A stretch of DNA of 53,391 nt. It comes from Roseivirga sp. UBA6061. Its GTDB lineage: Bacteria; Bacteroidota; Bacteroidia; Cytophagales; Cyclobacteriaceae. A program made the translations under genes and the position numbers. The stretch covers positions 1-53,391 of the forward strand of contig DIYF01000035.1 in the NCBI GenBank assembly GCA_002427745.1. Direction: 5' to 3'. Shown here in pieces: positions 14,818-24,446 of the stretch; position 1 is the stretch's first letter, and every line of letters begins with the position of its first letter. Under the pieces are notes generated by a model. The model made no database searches. It had not been told where the DNA came from and saw only the letters and a list, made by a program, of their open reading frames with translations.

Positions 14818-16335
14818 ATGAATAGCCTGGCTTCGCAAGATCAGATAACAGCTACCTGGGTACTCGTCATAGGGTATATGCTGGTGATCCTGTTCTTTGT
14901 GGTCAGGGGAGCCTTGAAAATCAAGACTATCTCGGATTATGCGATTGGCAATATCTCCTTTTCACCTGTAGCAGTTGGTCTGGCCCTGGCGGCTTCTATG
15001 ACGAGTGCCGCTACTTTTATCATTAACCCCGGGTTTATTGCCCTTTACGGCCTCTCAGGAGTACTGTCTTTTGGCATTGTTATGCCCCTGGCAATTTTTG
15101 TGGCTCTGATTCTGTTCACTAAGGGCTTCAGAAAATTCGGGAGCAACATCAAAGCGTTGACCATGGCTCAATGGATGGGTAAGATGTACGATAGTAAGAT
15201 CTATGCCCTGTTCTTTGCTTTTATATCCTTGTTGCTGGTCACTTTTATTGTGCTCATTTGTGTGGGGCTCACCCAGGTACTGTCCAGTGCGCTCAATGCG
15301 AACCCCACTTATGTTCTGTTGGGTGTGGTGGTCTTTGTTTTTGGTTACATGATGTTCGGAGGAGCAAATTCAATGGTGTACACCAATGCCATCCAGGCTT
15401 CCCTTATGTTTATTGTGGCGGTTATTCTCCTGGGTTCAGGAACGGAATACTTTGTGGGAGGCGTGGATGGTTTTTATCAACAACTTAGCAAAATAGGTCC
15501 CCACTTCAGTGAGTGGACCAATCCCGACAGCTTTCTCTTCAGGGATTTCTTTGAGATTGTTTTTTGCCAGATCGTTATCGGCATTGCCATTGTTTGTCAG
15601 CCACATATTATTACCAAATCCCTTCTGCTCAAGAGCGACCGGGATGTCAATCGCTATTTATTAGTCGGAATTTTAGTGCTTATCGTGTTTTTTCAGGTAG
15701 TGTTTGTCGGGCTCTTTGCCCGGCTTCGCTTTCCTGAAATGAGTGTGGCCGGTGAACCTATTCCCATGGATGGCATGGTCTCCGCTTATGTAGTCGATAA
15801 ATTCTCAGTGGGTGTTGGCGTGGTGGTAATACTCGGCTTGATATCAGCAGGTCTGTCTACCCTTGAAGGCCTGATTCAGTCATTGAGCACGACTCTGACC
15901 ACTGATCTCTTCAATCCACTTTTTGCCAAAAGAGCATACCGCAATGGCCAGCGTGATAAGCGTGAGATTATGGTGAACAAGCTGATAATCGTTTTTTTAG
16001 GACTCCTGAGCTTTGGTTTATCATATCAGCAACTCAGATCACCCAATCTGAGTGTTGGTATTTTCGCGCAGAATGGAGTATATGCCTACTTTTCAGCGGC
16101 CTTTGTCCCTGTTTTATTCGGGATGTTTCTTAAGCAGGTGAAACTCAAAACCGTATTTGTCTCTTCCATTGTGGCGCTGGTCGTACACTTTTTGGTATAC
16201 TATGGTAAGTTTTTGCCCTATATGAAAGAAACCGTGAATAACCCTGCCATTGCCAGTACTGCAGCTATCCTGGTCTCGCTTTCTATAGGGTTGATCCTGC
16301 ATTTCAGTACAAACAAAGTAGCCAGCCATGTATAG
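14818..16335 (+). CDS. Sodium:solute symporter (SSS family)
   Basis: 505 residues with about 13 hydrophobic segments, an inner-membrane Na+-coupled importer. Family signals include AASMTSAATFIINPGF (55-70) with the Ser/Thr-rich sodium-site region, and a later LGLISAGLSTLEGLIQSLST. The family takes up sugars, amino acids, pantothenate, acetate and other small carboxylates. The substrate cannot be read from sequence, but the next gene encodes an acyl-CoA synthetase that overlaps this one by 8 nt. Together these suggest import and CoA activation of a carboxylic acid. The start at 14818 is 11 nt after the KAS III stop. Confidence 0.9.
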   Translation: MNSLASQDQITATWVLVIGYMLVILFFVVRGALKIKTISDYAIGNISFSPVAVGLALAASMTSAATFIINPGFIALYGLSGVLSFGIVMPLAIFVALILFTKGFRKFGSNIKALTMAQWMGKMYDSKIYALFFAFISLLLVTFIVLICVGLTQVLSSALNANPTYVLLGVVVFVFGYMMFGGANSMVYTNAIQASLMFIVAVILLGSGTEYFVGGVDGFYQQLSKIGPHFSEWTNPDSFLFRDFFEIVFCQIVIGIAIVCQPHIITKSLLLKSDRDVNRYLLVGILVLIVFFQVVFVGLFARLRFPEMSVAGEPIPMDGMVSAYVVDKFSVGVGVVVILGLISAGLSTLEGLIQSLSTTLTTDLFNPLFAKRAYRNGQRDKREIMVNKLIIVFLGLLSFGLSYQQLRSPNLSVGIFAQNGVYAYFSAAFVPVLFGMFLKQVKLKTVFVSSIVALVVHFLVYYGKFLPYMKETVNNPAIASTAAILVSLSIGLILHFSTNKVASHV

Positions 16336-17803
16336 AAAAGACTGGATTGCACAATGGGCCATGTACACTCCCGATCAGGTGGCATTGAAAGAATATGACT
16401 CCGGACGATCTTTAACCTACAAGACTCTCAATGAACAGGCCTGCTTTCTGGCCGATAAGTTTATTAACCGGTTCAGGCTGAATACAGGGCACAGACTGAT
16501 GGTTATGGCGGAGCAGTGTCTGGAATTTGTGGCCCTTTTTTCTATGGCCCAAAAGACAGGTATTACCCTGGTACCTCTTAACTTCCGGCTGGCCCCCACT
16601 GAGATCGATTACCTTATCAGTGATGCTGAACCTGAGCTATTGATTGTACAGCGGAAGTTTGCCGATAAGGTAGATCACCTGAAAAGTGATGTGCAGGTGG
16701 TCTGGTTAGAAGATTTAGGGCAGGAATTGCGGGGTTGTCCGTTAATCGATTTTGAGAATAAAGAAATACCGGAAGATCACCCCCTGTTTATCCTGTACAC
16801 CTCAGGCACCACAGGTTTTCCCAAGGGGGCTGTGTATTCACATAAGATGCTCTTTTGGAATAGTGTCAATACCACACTGAGCCTCTCTCTTGACGCCACT
16901 GATCTGACCATCAACTGTGCCCCCAGTTTTCATACAGGTGGCTGGAATGTACTACTCGCGCCCTTGCTGCACAGAGGAGGTATTGTAGGGCTACTCAAAA
17001 AGTTTGATGCCGACCGACTGCTTGCCTTGATGGAAAGCGAAGGGTGCAAACTGTTCTTTGGGGTGCCAACCATGCTGAAAATGATGAGCGAGAGTGAGTC
17101 ATTTCAGGCTGCAGACCTGGGTGCAATGCGATATTTTATTGTGGGAGGTGAGGCCTTGCCGCTGGCTGTAATCAGGCAATGGCATGACAAGGGTGTGCGT
17201 ATCAGGCAGGGTTACGGTCTCACAGAAGTAGGGCCTAATATTACTTCGCTACATCAGGACGATGCTGAGACAAAGATTGGCTCCATCGGTAAACCTAACT
17301 TTTATGTAGAGCATAAAGTCGTCAATGACCAGAATGTACCGGTTAATCCGGGGGACATAGGAGAACTATGCCTGAAAGGCCCTATGATGACTCCTGGTTA
17401 CTGGAAGAATCTTGAAGCGACAGCTTTGGCCATCAGAGAGGGCTGGTTTCATACCGGAGACCTGGTGAAAGAAGATGAAGAAGGCTACCTATATGTGGTC
17501 GATCGCAAGAAAAGCATGTTTATTTCAGGAGGGGAGAATGTGTATCCGGCTGAAGTAGAAAAAGTGCTGAGGCAATGCTCTACGGTAGATGAGGTGGCAG
17601 TCATTGGGGTGCCCGATAGCCAATGGGGCGAGGTAGGCAGAGCCTATGTAAGCCTGAAGCCAGGGGCTTTATTCTGTGAAGAAGAAATCAGGTCTTATTG
17701 CCTCAGGCATCTGGCAAAGTTCAAAGTACCTAAATACCTGGTGCAGTTGACTGAACTGCCGAAAAACGATAGTGGCAAACTAGACCGAAAGCAACTCAAA
17801 TAG
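16328..17803 (+). CDS. Acyl-CoA synthetase (AMP-binding ligase)
   Basis: 491 residues, an ANL-superfamily adenylating enzyme that converts a carboxylic acid, ATP and CoA to acyl-CoA. The P-loop-like A3 motif YTSGTTGFPKG is at 157-167, A5 GYGLTE at 295-300, A7 FHTGD near 380 and A8 DRKKSMFISGGENVYPAEVE near 396-415. The catalytic Lys484 lies in the C-terminal SGKLDRK. The ISGGENVYPAEVE form of A8 is common in medium- and long-chain fatty-acyl-CoA synthetases and aryl-CoA ligases. It overlaps the symporter gene by 8 nt and is followed after 6 nt by an exported hydrolase, consistent with a release, import and activate pathway. Confidence 0.93.
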   Translation: MYRKDWIAQWAMYTPDQVALKEYDSGRSLTYKTLNEQACFLADKFINRFRLNTGHRLMVMAEQCLEFVALFSMAQKTGITLVPLNFRLAPTEIDYLISDAEPELLIVQRKFADKVDHLKSDVQVVWLEDLGQELRGCPLIDFENKEIPEDHPLFILYTSGTTGFPKGAVYSHKMLFWNSVNTTLSLSLDATDLTINCAPSFHTGGWNVLLAPLLHRGGIVGLLKKFDADRLLALMESEGCKLFFGVPTMLKMMSESESFQAADLGAMRYFIVGGEALPLAVIRQWHDKGVRIRQGYGLTEVGPNITSLHQDDAETKIGSIGKPNFYVEHKVVNDQNVPVNPGDIGELCLKGPMMTPGYWKNLEATALAIREGWFHTGDLVKEDEEGYLYVVDRKKSMFISGGENVYPAEVEKVLRQCSTVDEVAVIGVPDSQWGEVGRAYVSLKPGALFCEEEIRSYCLRHLAKFKVPKYLVQLTELPKNDSGKLDRKQLK

Positions 17804-17809
17804 TGCAAC

Positions 17810-18763
17810 ATGAAGCATGGTACAAAACACATCACTATCTTATTATTATCGCTCATGTCTGTTGCATTGCAGGGGCAACAGACTTCTCAGACCATTAACG
17901 ATATGATCGCTCCTTATCACTATCCGGTAAAGTATCATGATGTTGATGATAGCACGCAGGTGGCGTATATAGACGAGGGTCAGGGCGAGAAAACCCTGCT
18001 TTTTATTCATGGGCTGGCTACCTATTTGCCTGCGTGGTATAGCAGCATTGAAGCTTTTAAAAAGGACTACCGATGTATTGCTGTGGATCTGCCTGGTTAT
18101 GGTCGGTCTTCTAAGGGGGATTATCCCGCTACTATGTCTTACTATGCCGGGGTGATCAATAAGCTGATGAAGTCACTCGGCCTAAAGAACGTCACCCTGG
18201 TGGGGCACAGCATGGGAGGGCAGGTGGCTCTTACCAGTGTTTTGACTGAGCCCGAAATGTACAGAGAGCTGATACTCCTGGCCCCTGCCGGTTTTGAAAC
18301 CTTCAAAGAGCCTCAAAAAAACTGGCTGAAAAGCGTTTTTACTCCCGAGTCCGTATTTCACTCCACAGAAGAGCAGATAAGGGCCAACTGGAAGCTCAAC
18401 TTTTACAATATGCCTGAGTCGGTGGAGTTCATGATCAAAGACCGGTTAAGCATGAAGGAGGCCGTTGATTTTGAGGCCTACTGTCGGTCAGTAGCCCGTG
18501 GAGTAGCAGGCATGTTGGACGAGCCTGTTTTCGACCGTTTGAAAGAAGTCCCGATTGAAACCCTGGTTGTGTATGGCGAGAATGACAGGCTTATTCCGAA
18601 TGCCTATCTGAACCCTGGCATGACCACCCGTGATGTGGCTCGTGCCGGAGTTGCGGAAATGCCAAAGGCCCGGCTGGAAATCATAGCACAATGTGGCCAT
18701 TTCATCTCTTTTGATAAGCCAGATAAAATTCACGAGCTTATAAGGACATTTTTAACCAGATAG
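17810..18763 (+). CDS. Exported alpha/beta hydrolase
   Basis: 317 residues with an N-terminal signal peptide (hydrophobic 8-20, cleavage near 22). The alpha/beta hydrolase core starts at FIHGLATYLPAWY (oxyanion HG at 67-68). The nucleophile Ser134 lies in VGHSMGG, the acid is probably in VYGENDRLIP near 260 and the catalytic His in CGHFISFDKP near 300. The family hydrolyses esters, lactones, amides or epoxides. An exported hydrolase encoded 6 nt after the acyl-CoA synthetase and downstream of a symporter suggests it frees a carboxylic acid outside the inner membrane for import. The substrate is unknown. Spacing to the next gene is 6 nt. Confidence 0.88.
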   Translation: MKHGTKHITILLLSLMSVALQGQQTSQTINDMIAPYHYPVKYHDVDDSTQVAYIDEGQGEKTLLFIHGLATYLPAWYSSIEAFKKDYRCIAVDLPGYGRSSKGDYPATMSYYAGVINKLMKSLGLKNVTLVGHSMGGQVALTSVLTEPEMYRELILLAPAGFETFKEPQKNWLKSVFTPESVFHSTEEQIRANWKLNFYNMPESVEFMIKDRLSMKEAVDFEAYCRSVARGVAGMLDEPVFDRLKEVPIETLVVYGENDRLIPNAYLNPGMTTRDVARAGVAEMPKARLEIIAQCGHFISFDKPDKIHELIRTFLTR

Positions 18764-18769
18764 TCTGCT

Positions 18770-20197
18770 TTGAAAGTAAAGCTTAAAAAATTTTCAGCCT
18801 TTGTACGGGAGATATTGCCTCACGAAGCTGATTATTTGATGAGCGTCCATCAGTTCGAAGACAGGCAGAAGCTGGACATTTTACTAAGGGTTCAGGCCAA
18901 TGCTCACGATCAGCGCCAGAAAGCTCCTTTCAACCTGTCGATAGACAAGCGCAAGTATTCGAGTCTTATGCAATGGATGCAAAAGAAGCTCGATGATATT
19001 GATGTAGATAAGTTTTTCGAGTGGATCAACGAAATGGACCGTAAGGTGATCACGGATGCCATTTCTGTGGAAGAAGAACGCAAACTGCTGAGGAGGATCA
19101 AAAACTATCGGCACCCCATCCACAACTTTATGAAGCTATATGAACTGGCAATAAACTTTCGCCACTTCCTGCTCATCAGGTTGCGCTATAATGAATACAA
19201 GGTGGTGAATCAGTTTATTGAGCGCTATCAGGAGGAGTACCTGCGTTCGAAAGAGGTGAATCATAAACTGCACGAGGCCACTGTACTGCTGATTGATCAG
19301 TTTAATAAATCCGGAAGTTCTCAGGAGTGGGAAGAATGGCTGCTTTCCTGCTTTAACGACTCACAACTTGATGGTTTTAACCGCTATATGTCGGTAGTAA
19401 GGCTAACCTTCCTTTACTTCAACAGTCGTGAGTTTGATAAGCTCAAAGATGTGTATGACCAACTTGATGAGCTGCTGGCTGCCGGTAAGTTTTACACGCG
19501 CAGAATCCTGTATAACTACTATGCAAACCGGCTGATGCTTCATTCTAAGTTCGATGTATTGCAACAGGCAGAGGAGTACGGTCACCTTTCCATCAGGCAG
19601 CGCAATTCCGATCACATACAGTATCTCAGTAACTTTAGTGCGATACTGATCCGCAGAGGGAAAATTGAAGAGGCCCTGGCACTTCTCAAAGAATCCTTCT
19701 CTGAAGTACAAAAATCCAGCAACTTTTTCCACAAAATCGGTTTTACCTCTTTCTACGTCAAGTGCCTTAACCTGAACAATCAGCCCGGGAGGGGAGAATT
19801 GCTGGCTGAGGGCTTCATGAGAATTTACAGTAAAGAAATTCTGGAGCAGCGATGGTACTCCTTCTTTTCTGCCTACATACAGAGTCTGATCATGCAGAAT
19901 AAGACTGATAAGGTCATCAGGGTATTTAAAAAGTACGGGCTTATTGCCAAAGACCAGGAAGACCGTAATAAAGATATCTATCTGCCAACCATCCGATGGT
20001 ACTATGAGATCGCCCTGCTTAAGGAGAAGCGAATTGATCAGGATGAACTGATTAATTCTATCGTAGAGCTCTCGAGAGAACACCAGGCCGACCGGCATAA
20101 ATCCTTCATCCTTGAAAAGGTGTTTTCTGAACTGGAAAACTATGTTCCCCGCTCAATAGTCAGGGCACGGGCCATTTTGCACGCCAGGGGTCAGTAG
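18770..20197 (+). CDS. Unknown helical-repeat protein ending the operon
   Basis: 475 residues, no signal peptide or membrane segment. The sequence is almost entirely alpha-helical, rich in Leu, Tyr, Arg and Lys, with pairs of helices of TPR-like character near 290-420, for example LSNFSAILIRRGKIEEALAL and RVFKKYGLIAKDQEDRNK. I do not recognise a specific family. The start is a TTG at 18770, 6 nt after the hydrolase stop; the first ATG is codon 24 (18839). The TTG fits the tight spacing of the operon and gives an early basic helix, but I cannot prove it. As the last gene of an acyl-CoA-related operon it could be a scaffold, or simply co-transcribed. Long antisense frames inside it are shadows. 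Confidence 0.7.
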   Translation: MKVKLKKFSAFVREILPHEADYLMSVHQFEDRQKLDILLRVQANAHDQRQKAPFNLSIDKRKYSSLMQWMQKKLDDIDVDKFFEWINEMDRKVITDAISVEEERKLLRRIKNYRHPIHNFMKLYELAINFRHFLLIRLRYNEYKVVNQFIERYQEEYLRSKEVNHKLHEATVLLIDQFNKSGSSQEWEEWLLSCFNDSQLDGFNRYMSVVRLTFLYFNSREFDKLKDVYDQLDELLAAGKFYTRRILYNYYANRLMLHSKFDVLQQAEEYGHLSIRQRNSDHIQYLSNFSAILIRRGKIEEALALLKESFSEVQKSSNFFHKIGFTSFYVKCLNLNNQPGRGELLAEGFMRIYSKEILEQRWYSFFSAYIQSLIMQNKTDKVIRVFKKYGLIAKDQEDRNKDIYLPTIRWYYEIALLKEKRIDQDELINSIVELSREHQADRHKSFILEKVFSELENYVPRSIVRARAILHARGQ

Positions 20198-20524
20198 AAG
20201 AATTTTCGCTTATAGCACCTGTCCTGTTTTTACAGAAACACCCATCTCTGCTATCATCGAAGTAGCTGTTAAAAAGCTGATTTTGGCTGATTAAAGGAGC
20301 GAATTTTGCGCTGTTATCCTTAGATTTCAATCGTTTTCCAGATGAAAAGTCACAGGGTAAAATCGGCTCTTTAATTGACTGATAGTGAGTGATTTATGAG
20401 ATTTTTTAATTTAAAACAATCCAAAAGTCCGGTTGGGTCATTTTTCTGGTTTGGAAAGAAGTCTTCACCCATTTTCTGAGTTTAGGATACTCTATAAATC
20501 TCAAGGGTCTTAAATCGCTGAAAA
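20198..20524. promoter_or_regulatory. Intergenic region upstream of the TonB receptor
   Basis: 327 bp, AT-rich in its second half. It presumably carries the end of the operon transcript and the receptor's promoter and leader. I saw no strong hairpin with a T run, no exact TAnnTTTG box and no convincing small gene. Confidence 0.3.
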
Positions 20525-22996
20525 ATGAAAAGAATTAGTTCGCTTATCCTCACCTTACTCCTTGGTCTGAGTCTTCAGGCCCATAGTCAACAGGTAATAA
20601 AAGGCAAAGTGCTTGACGGAGATAGCCCCGATCCGTTGGCGGGGGCTACGGTTGCGCTTCAGGGTACCAATAAAGGTGCCATTGCTAAGGCTAATGGTGA
20701 ATTTATCATAGAAAATGTAGCCGATGGCACTTACACATTGGTTGTATCTTTTGTGAGTTATAAAACGCTTACCAGAGATATCACCGTTTCCGGTTCAGAT
20801 ATCGATCTCGGTGATATTAGTCTGGAACCGGCAGTGTTTGCCTTTGATCAGATTGTAGTATCGGGTACCAGACAGGCCGAGAAAATAACCGAAACTCCGG
20901 CTACCATCGAGGTAATTTCCAGAAAGGACATTGAGGAGCTTCCGTCTTTCAACCCGGGAGAGTTATTGTCCAGGGTCAAGGGAGTGGACTATATCCGGTC
21001 TGGTGTAGTAGGCACGGGTGTGAACATCCGGGGATTCAACAGCAATTTCAATGCGAAAAATCTACAGGTGAATGATGGTCGTTTTTCAACACTTATTGCT
21101 ACCGGGCTTCCTTTTGGCCCGCTCACCACACAGATTAAGGAGGATGTAGAGCAGGTAGAGGTTATTCTGGGCCCTAATGCCGCCCTGTATGGCCCCAACG
21201 CACACAACGGACTCGTGCATACGGTCACCAGAGACCCCAGAAGCTCTGAGGGAACTACCATCGCATTAGGAGCGGGTAATCAGAGTATGCTCACGGCCAG
21301 GTTCCGTCATGCCCAGGTATTGAATGATAAATGGTCGTTCAAGGTAACGGGAGAATATACGCAGGCAGAAGAATTCGAATTTGCAGATTCTGTTTACATC
21401 GACAGACGGGATGCCAACGGAAACCCGGGTGTAGATGGCGTAAAAGAGGCTTACGAAGAATTAGAGCTGGATCGTGACTTGCAGTTCTTCCGGGGTGAGG
21501 CAGCTGTGTATTACAACGTAAATAATAATTCAGACCTTATTCTGGGTTGGGGAGGTAGTAACAGTACCTACCTGGCTCCTACCAATGTGGGAAGAAACCA
21601 GATTGTGGACTGGAAAGTTAACTACCTGCACCTTCGCTATGTGGCTAACAATTTCTTTGCACAGGTGTATCGCACGGCCAGTAAAACAGATGATACCTAT
21701 AGCATAGATGAGCGAACCAAGCAATATTACAGGCTGTTGGATGCTGGTGTACCGGATGCACAAGCCAGAGGAGAGCAGTCTTTCGCCAGTGGTGCTAAGT
21801 TCGTAGATGACTCCAGACGCTGGAATGCTGAAGTACAGTATAACAATACCTTTGGTGATGCCAAGATCGTTGTGGGTGCTCAGTGGCAAAAAGACATAGC
21901 AGACAGTAAGGGCTCTTACCTGTTGGATGATGGCGGCATTGAAGTAAACCAGATTGGAGTTTACGGCCAGCTGGACTATCGTTTCAATGAAAACCTGAAA
22001 GGGGTAGTGGCTTTCAGAGGAGATAATCACGAGATCTACGACTTTAACTTTGTGCCGAAAGCCGGTCTGGTATACACGAAGAATAACAATGCCTGGAGGC
22101 TTACCTATGGCCAGGGTATCGCAGCCCCGACCATCCTCAATTTATATGGAAACCTTTTCAGCGGATTGATTCTGGGAAATGCCGAGGGTTTCACGCTGGC
22201 GTCAGGGGGCACAATAGAAAAGCAGAAAGTTGAAAAAATTCAAACCTTTGAATTGGGCTACAAAGGCCAGGTGATTGAGCAAAAACTGTTTGTGGATGCC
22301 AATGCTTACTATAATATCTCGGAAGACTTCCTTTCTCCGGTAACTGTGGTAGGGGTGACTACACACCGGGGAAATACACCTATTAGTGAAGTACAGTCTG
22401 GTTTTGGCGCTTTTGGTGGTCTGGTTGCCACCTATATCAACTTTGGTAAAGTTGATACCTACGGTTTTGATCTGGGAGTGAATTATTATTTCAACGATAA
22501 ACTCAACTGGACCTTCAACTACTCTTTCTTTGACTACAGTGTTGACGAGAATGATCTGGAGAACAATGACTTTAACAATGACGGGGTGGTGAACAAACTG
22601 GATATTCTGGTTAACGCACCGAGGAATAAGTTCGGAACAGGTTTGAACTACAGAGCAGGTAAACTCTTTACCAACCTTTTTGTGCGCTGGGTACAGGAGT
22701 ATGACTACTTCTCCAGCTTCCAGATTGCTGCTCGTACTCAGGACCTGGTTTATCGTGGGGTGCCTGTTGTTGAAAATGCTCCCAGTGGCGATTCGTTTAA
22801 CTACGGGCCTTTGGGTGGTTTTACCAATGTGGATATTGGTTTGGGTTATCGCATCAGCGATGTGTTTACCGTATCTGGTCAGGTGACTAACCTGTTTGAT
22901 GCCGAGTTCAGGGAGTTTACGGCTTCTCCATTTACAGGGCGCCTCTTTTCTCTTGAGTTGAAAGTAAATCTGCCGGCAATCGGCAGTAAAGAATAA
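20525..22996 (+). CDS. TonB-dependent outer-membrane receptor
   Basis: 823 residues. A signal peptide (1-21, ending LQAHSQ) is followed by a CarboxypepD_reg-like beta domain (about 24-110: VIKGKVLDGDSPDPLAGATV, then GTNKGAIAKANGEFIIENV), typical of Bacteroidota TonB receptors. The plug (about 118-235) contains IVVSGTRQAEKITETPATI, NIRGFNSN and a conserved EVILGPNAALYGPNA. The rest is a long beta barrel of alternating aromatic strands, ending in FTGRLFSLELKV. There is no SusD-like partner next to it, so glycan import is not implied. The ligand could be a siderophore, cobalamin, lipid or other small molecule. It is monocistronic, with a terminator 40 nt after the stop. Confidence 0.93.
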   Translation: MKRISSLILTLLLGLSLQAHSQQVIKGKVLDGDSPDPLAGATVALQGTNKGAIAKANGEFIIENVADGTYTLVVSFVSYKTLTRDITVSGSDIDLGDISLEPAVFAFDQIVVSGTRQAEKITETPATIEVISRKDIEELPSFNPGELLSRVKGVDYIRSGVVGTGVNIRGFNSNFNAKNLQVNDGRFSTLIATGLPFGPLTTQIKEDVEQVEVILGPNAALYGPNAHNGLVHTVTRDPRSSEGTTIALGAGNQSMLTARFRHAQVLNDKWSFKVTGEYTQAEEFEFADSVYIDRRDANGNPGVDGVKEAYEELELDRDLQFFRGEAAVYYNVNNNSDLILGWGGSNSTYLAPTNVGRNQIVDWKVNYLHLRYVANNFFAQVYRTASKTDDTYSIDERTKQYYRLLDAGVPDAQARGEQSFASGAKFVDDSRRWNAEVQYNNTFGDAKIVVGAQWQKDIADSKGSYLLDDGGIEVNQIGVYGQLDYRFNENLKGVVAFRGDNHEIYDFNFVPKAGLVYTKNNNAWRLTYGQGIAAPTILNLYGNLFSGLILGNAEGFTLASGGTIEKQKVEKIQTFELGYKGQVIEQKLFVDANAYYNISEDFLSPVTVVGVTTHRGNTPISEVQSGFGAFGGLVATYINFGKVDTYGFDLGVNYYFNDKLNWTFNYSFFDYSVDENDLENNDFNNDGVVNKLDILVNAPRNKFGTGLNYRAGKLFTNLFVRWVQEYDYFSSFQIAARTQDLVYRGVPVVENAPSGDSFNYGPLGGFTNVDIGLGYRISDVFTVSGQVTNLFDAEFREFTASPFTGRLFSLELKVNLPAIGSKE

Positions 22997-23036
22997 CTAC
23001 GTGCTAAGTCAGTAAGTTGCTTTTTAAAGCTTGGGT

Positions 23037-23066
23037 GAGGTTGACTCTTTTGAGTCAGCCTCTTTT
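23037..23066. terminator. Terminator between TonB receptor and amidohydrolase genes
   Basis: 11-nt arms (23037-23047 and 23052-23062) pair with one G-T wobble around a TTTT loop and are followed by TTTT. The hairpin reaches the convergent amidohydrolase stop codon. Confidence 0.8.
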
Positions 23067-24417
23067 ATTTCCAGTCGTTCTCATCTACAGGGCCCATTTT
23101 TCCTTCCACACTTTCCAAAAGGGCTTGTGCATCGTAGACCACTCCGCCCTTTACTACTGTTGTCACATGGCGGGTATTGGTAATCTCATCGATGGGGTTG
23201 CCGGTCACTACGAAGCAATCTGCCAGTTTGCCTACATGAATACTTCCCAGTTTATCGCTCAGGCGAAGTGCCCGGGCACCATTGATGGTGGCAATTCTGA
23301 GCACGTCCCGATTGGGAATGCCAATTGAGGCCAGAGCTTCCATTTCACGGTGGGCACTAAAACCCGGAATATATTCTCCAACAGAAGGGTGATCTGTTCC
23401 AAGTGTGATCTGACCACCTCTGTCAAAATAGCGTTTGACGGTTCTTCGCTTTACGTCAAATATCTTTTGAAACATCCCCAACTCCTGACGGGTGTCTTCA
23501 GTAATTTTAGCAGCATAGGGTGTAAGATACTTTCGCTCATTGTGCCAGTGTTCGTAGAATTGATTTCTGTTGCCGTAGTAGCCATAGGCAGTGAGAGTGG
23601 CATCAAAGTAGACATTATTGGCTATAAAGAGATCGATTTGCTTGTCCAGGAGAAGGGTCTCCGGATCCAGGTTTTGCAAGCTGGCATAGGCCGACTGTGT
23701 ATCGGGAAGGGCATCACCACCAAGAAAGTGTTCAATGCGATCAATTCCCATGAGAATAGCGTCTCTGGGATTCACAGTATTTCTGAAACCGGAGCCCAGG
23801 TGACCCGTCACGGTCAGTCCGTGCAGATGTGCTCTTTCAATCAGTGCCTTTAACAGTACGGGAGAAATCCCTTTGGCTTTGAAGCCGGCTACTCCGAGCT
23901 CTGCCCACTTATCAACCGTATCGTATATATCCTGAATAGTCGTACCCCGATCCCAGGCTGGAAAGGCAGTACCGAAGTAAGGGCCTGAGCTATGGATGCG
24001 CGCTCCTGTCTTTTCACCTCGGTTAATCTTTCTCCTGGCCTCCAGCATTTTTTCCGGTTCTATCTCACCTCCGGGAAAGGTAGAGGTAACACCATTGGCC
24101 AGAAAGATAACCGGGTTGGCTTCTACTTCATCTCTTCGCACACCATCGAAAGTAACACGGTAATGAGCGTGCAGGTCAAAAATCCCGGGTAGCAGGTACT
24201 GGTCATCAGACAAGCTGACTTGTCTGTAACCTTCCGGGTTGTCAAGTGATTTATTGATGGCGATAAATTTACCGCTTCGGATAGTGATGCCCTGGTTCTC
24301 AACCATTTGACCCCTGTCTGTATCAAAATAGTGACCTCCTGTAATGTAGAGGTCTTGTGCATTGAGCCGGAAGCTTAACAGGAGTATCAGAAAAAGAGTA
24401 GAGAGCCGGATTTTCAT
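23065..24417 (-). CDS. Exported amidohydrolase-family metal-dependent hydrolase
   Basis: 450 residues from the ATG at 24417, which opens a clean signal peptide (MKIRLSTLFLILLLSFRLNA). The frame extends 7 codons to a TTG, which I reject. The metal-site pattern of the amidohydrolase superfamily is present: HxH in DLHAHY (H83, H85), a Lys in GFKAKG (180 or 182) that may be carbamylated, H206 in TGHLGSG, H230 in RIEHFLGG and D342 in LGTDHPSVG. The family includes imidazolonepropionase- and prolidase-like enzymes acting on cyclic amides and peptides; the substrate is unknown. It lies 29 nt after the antiporter gene on the same strand, so it is probably co-transcribed with it. It would act in the periplasm. 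Confidence 0.88.
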   Translation of the reverse strand: MKIRLSTLFLILLLSFRLNAQDLYITGGHYFDTDRGQMVENQGITIRSGKFIAINKSLDNPEGYRQVSLSDDQYLLPGIFDLHAHYRVTFDGVRRDEVEANPVIFLANGVTSTFPGGEIEPEKMLEARRKINRGEKTGARIHSSGPYFGTAFPAWDRGTTIQDIYDTVDKWAELGVAGFKAKGISPVLLKALIERAHLHGLTVTGHLGSGFRNTVNPRDAILMGIDRIEHFLGGDALPDTQSAYASLQNLDPETLLLDKQIDLFIANNVYFDATLTAYGYYGNRNQFYEHWHNERKYLTPYAAKITEDTRQELGMFQKIFDVKRRTVKRYFDRGGQITLGTDHPSVGEYIPGFSAHREMEALASIGIPNRDVLRIATINGARALRLSDKLGSIHVGKLADCFVVTGNPIDEITNTRHVTTVVKGGVVYDAQALLESVEGKMGPVDENDWK

Positions 24418-24446
24418 GGGAGTGCTATTTCCCGACAAGAAAGAGG

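Noticed and set aside
19403..20098. 231-codon minus-strand frame inside the unknown helical protein gene
   Set aside because: No signal, domain or start context; the plus-strand frame fits the operon spacing. Some doubt remains because the plus-strand protein is itself unrecognised.
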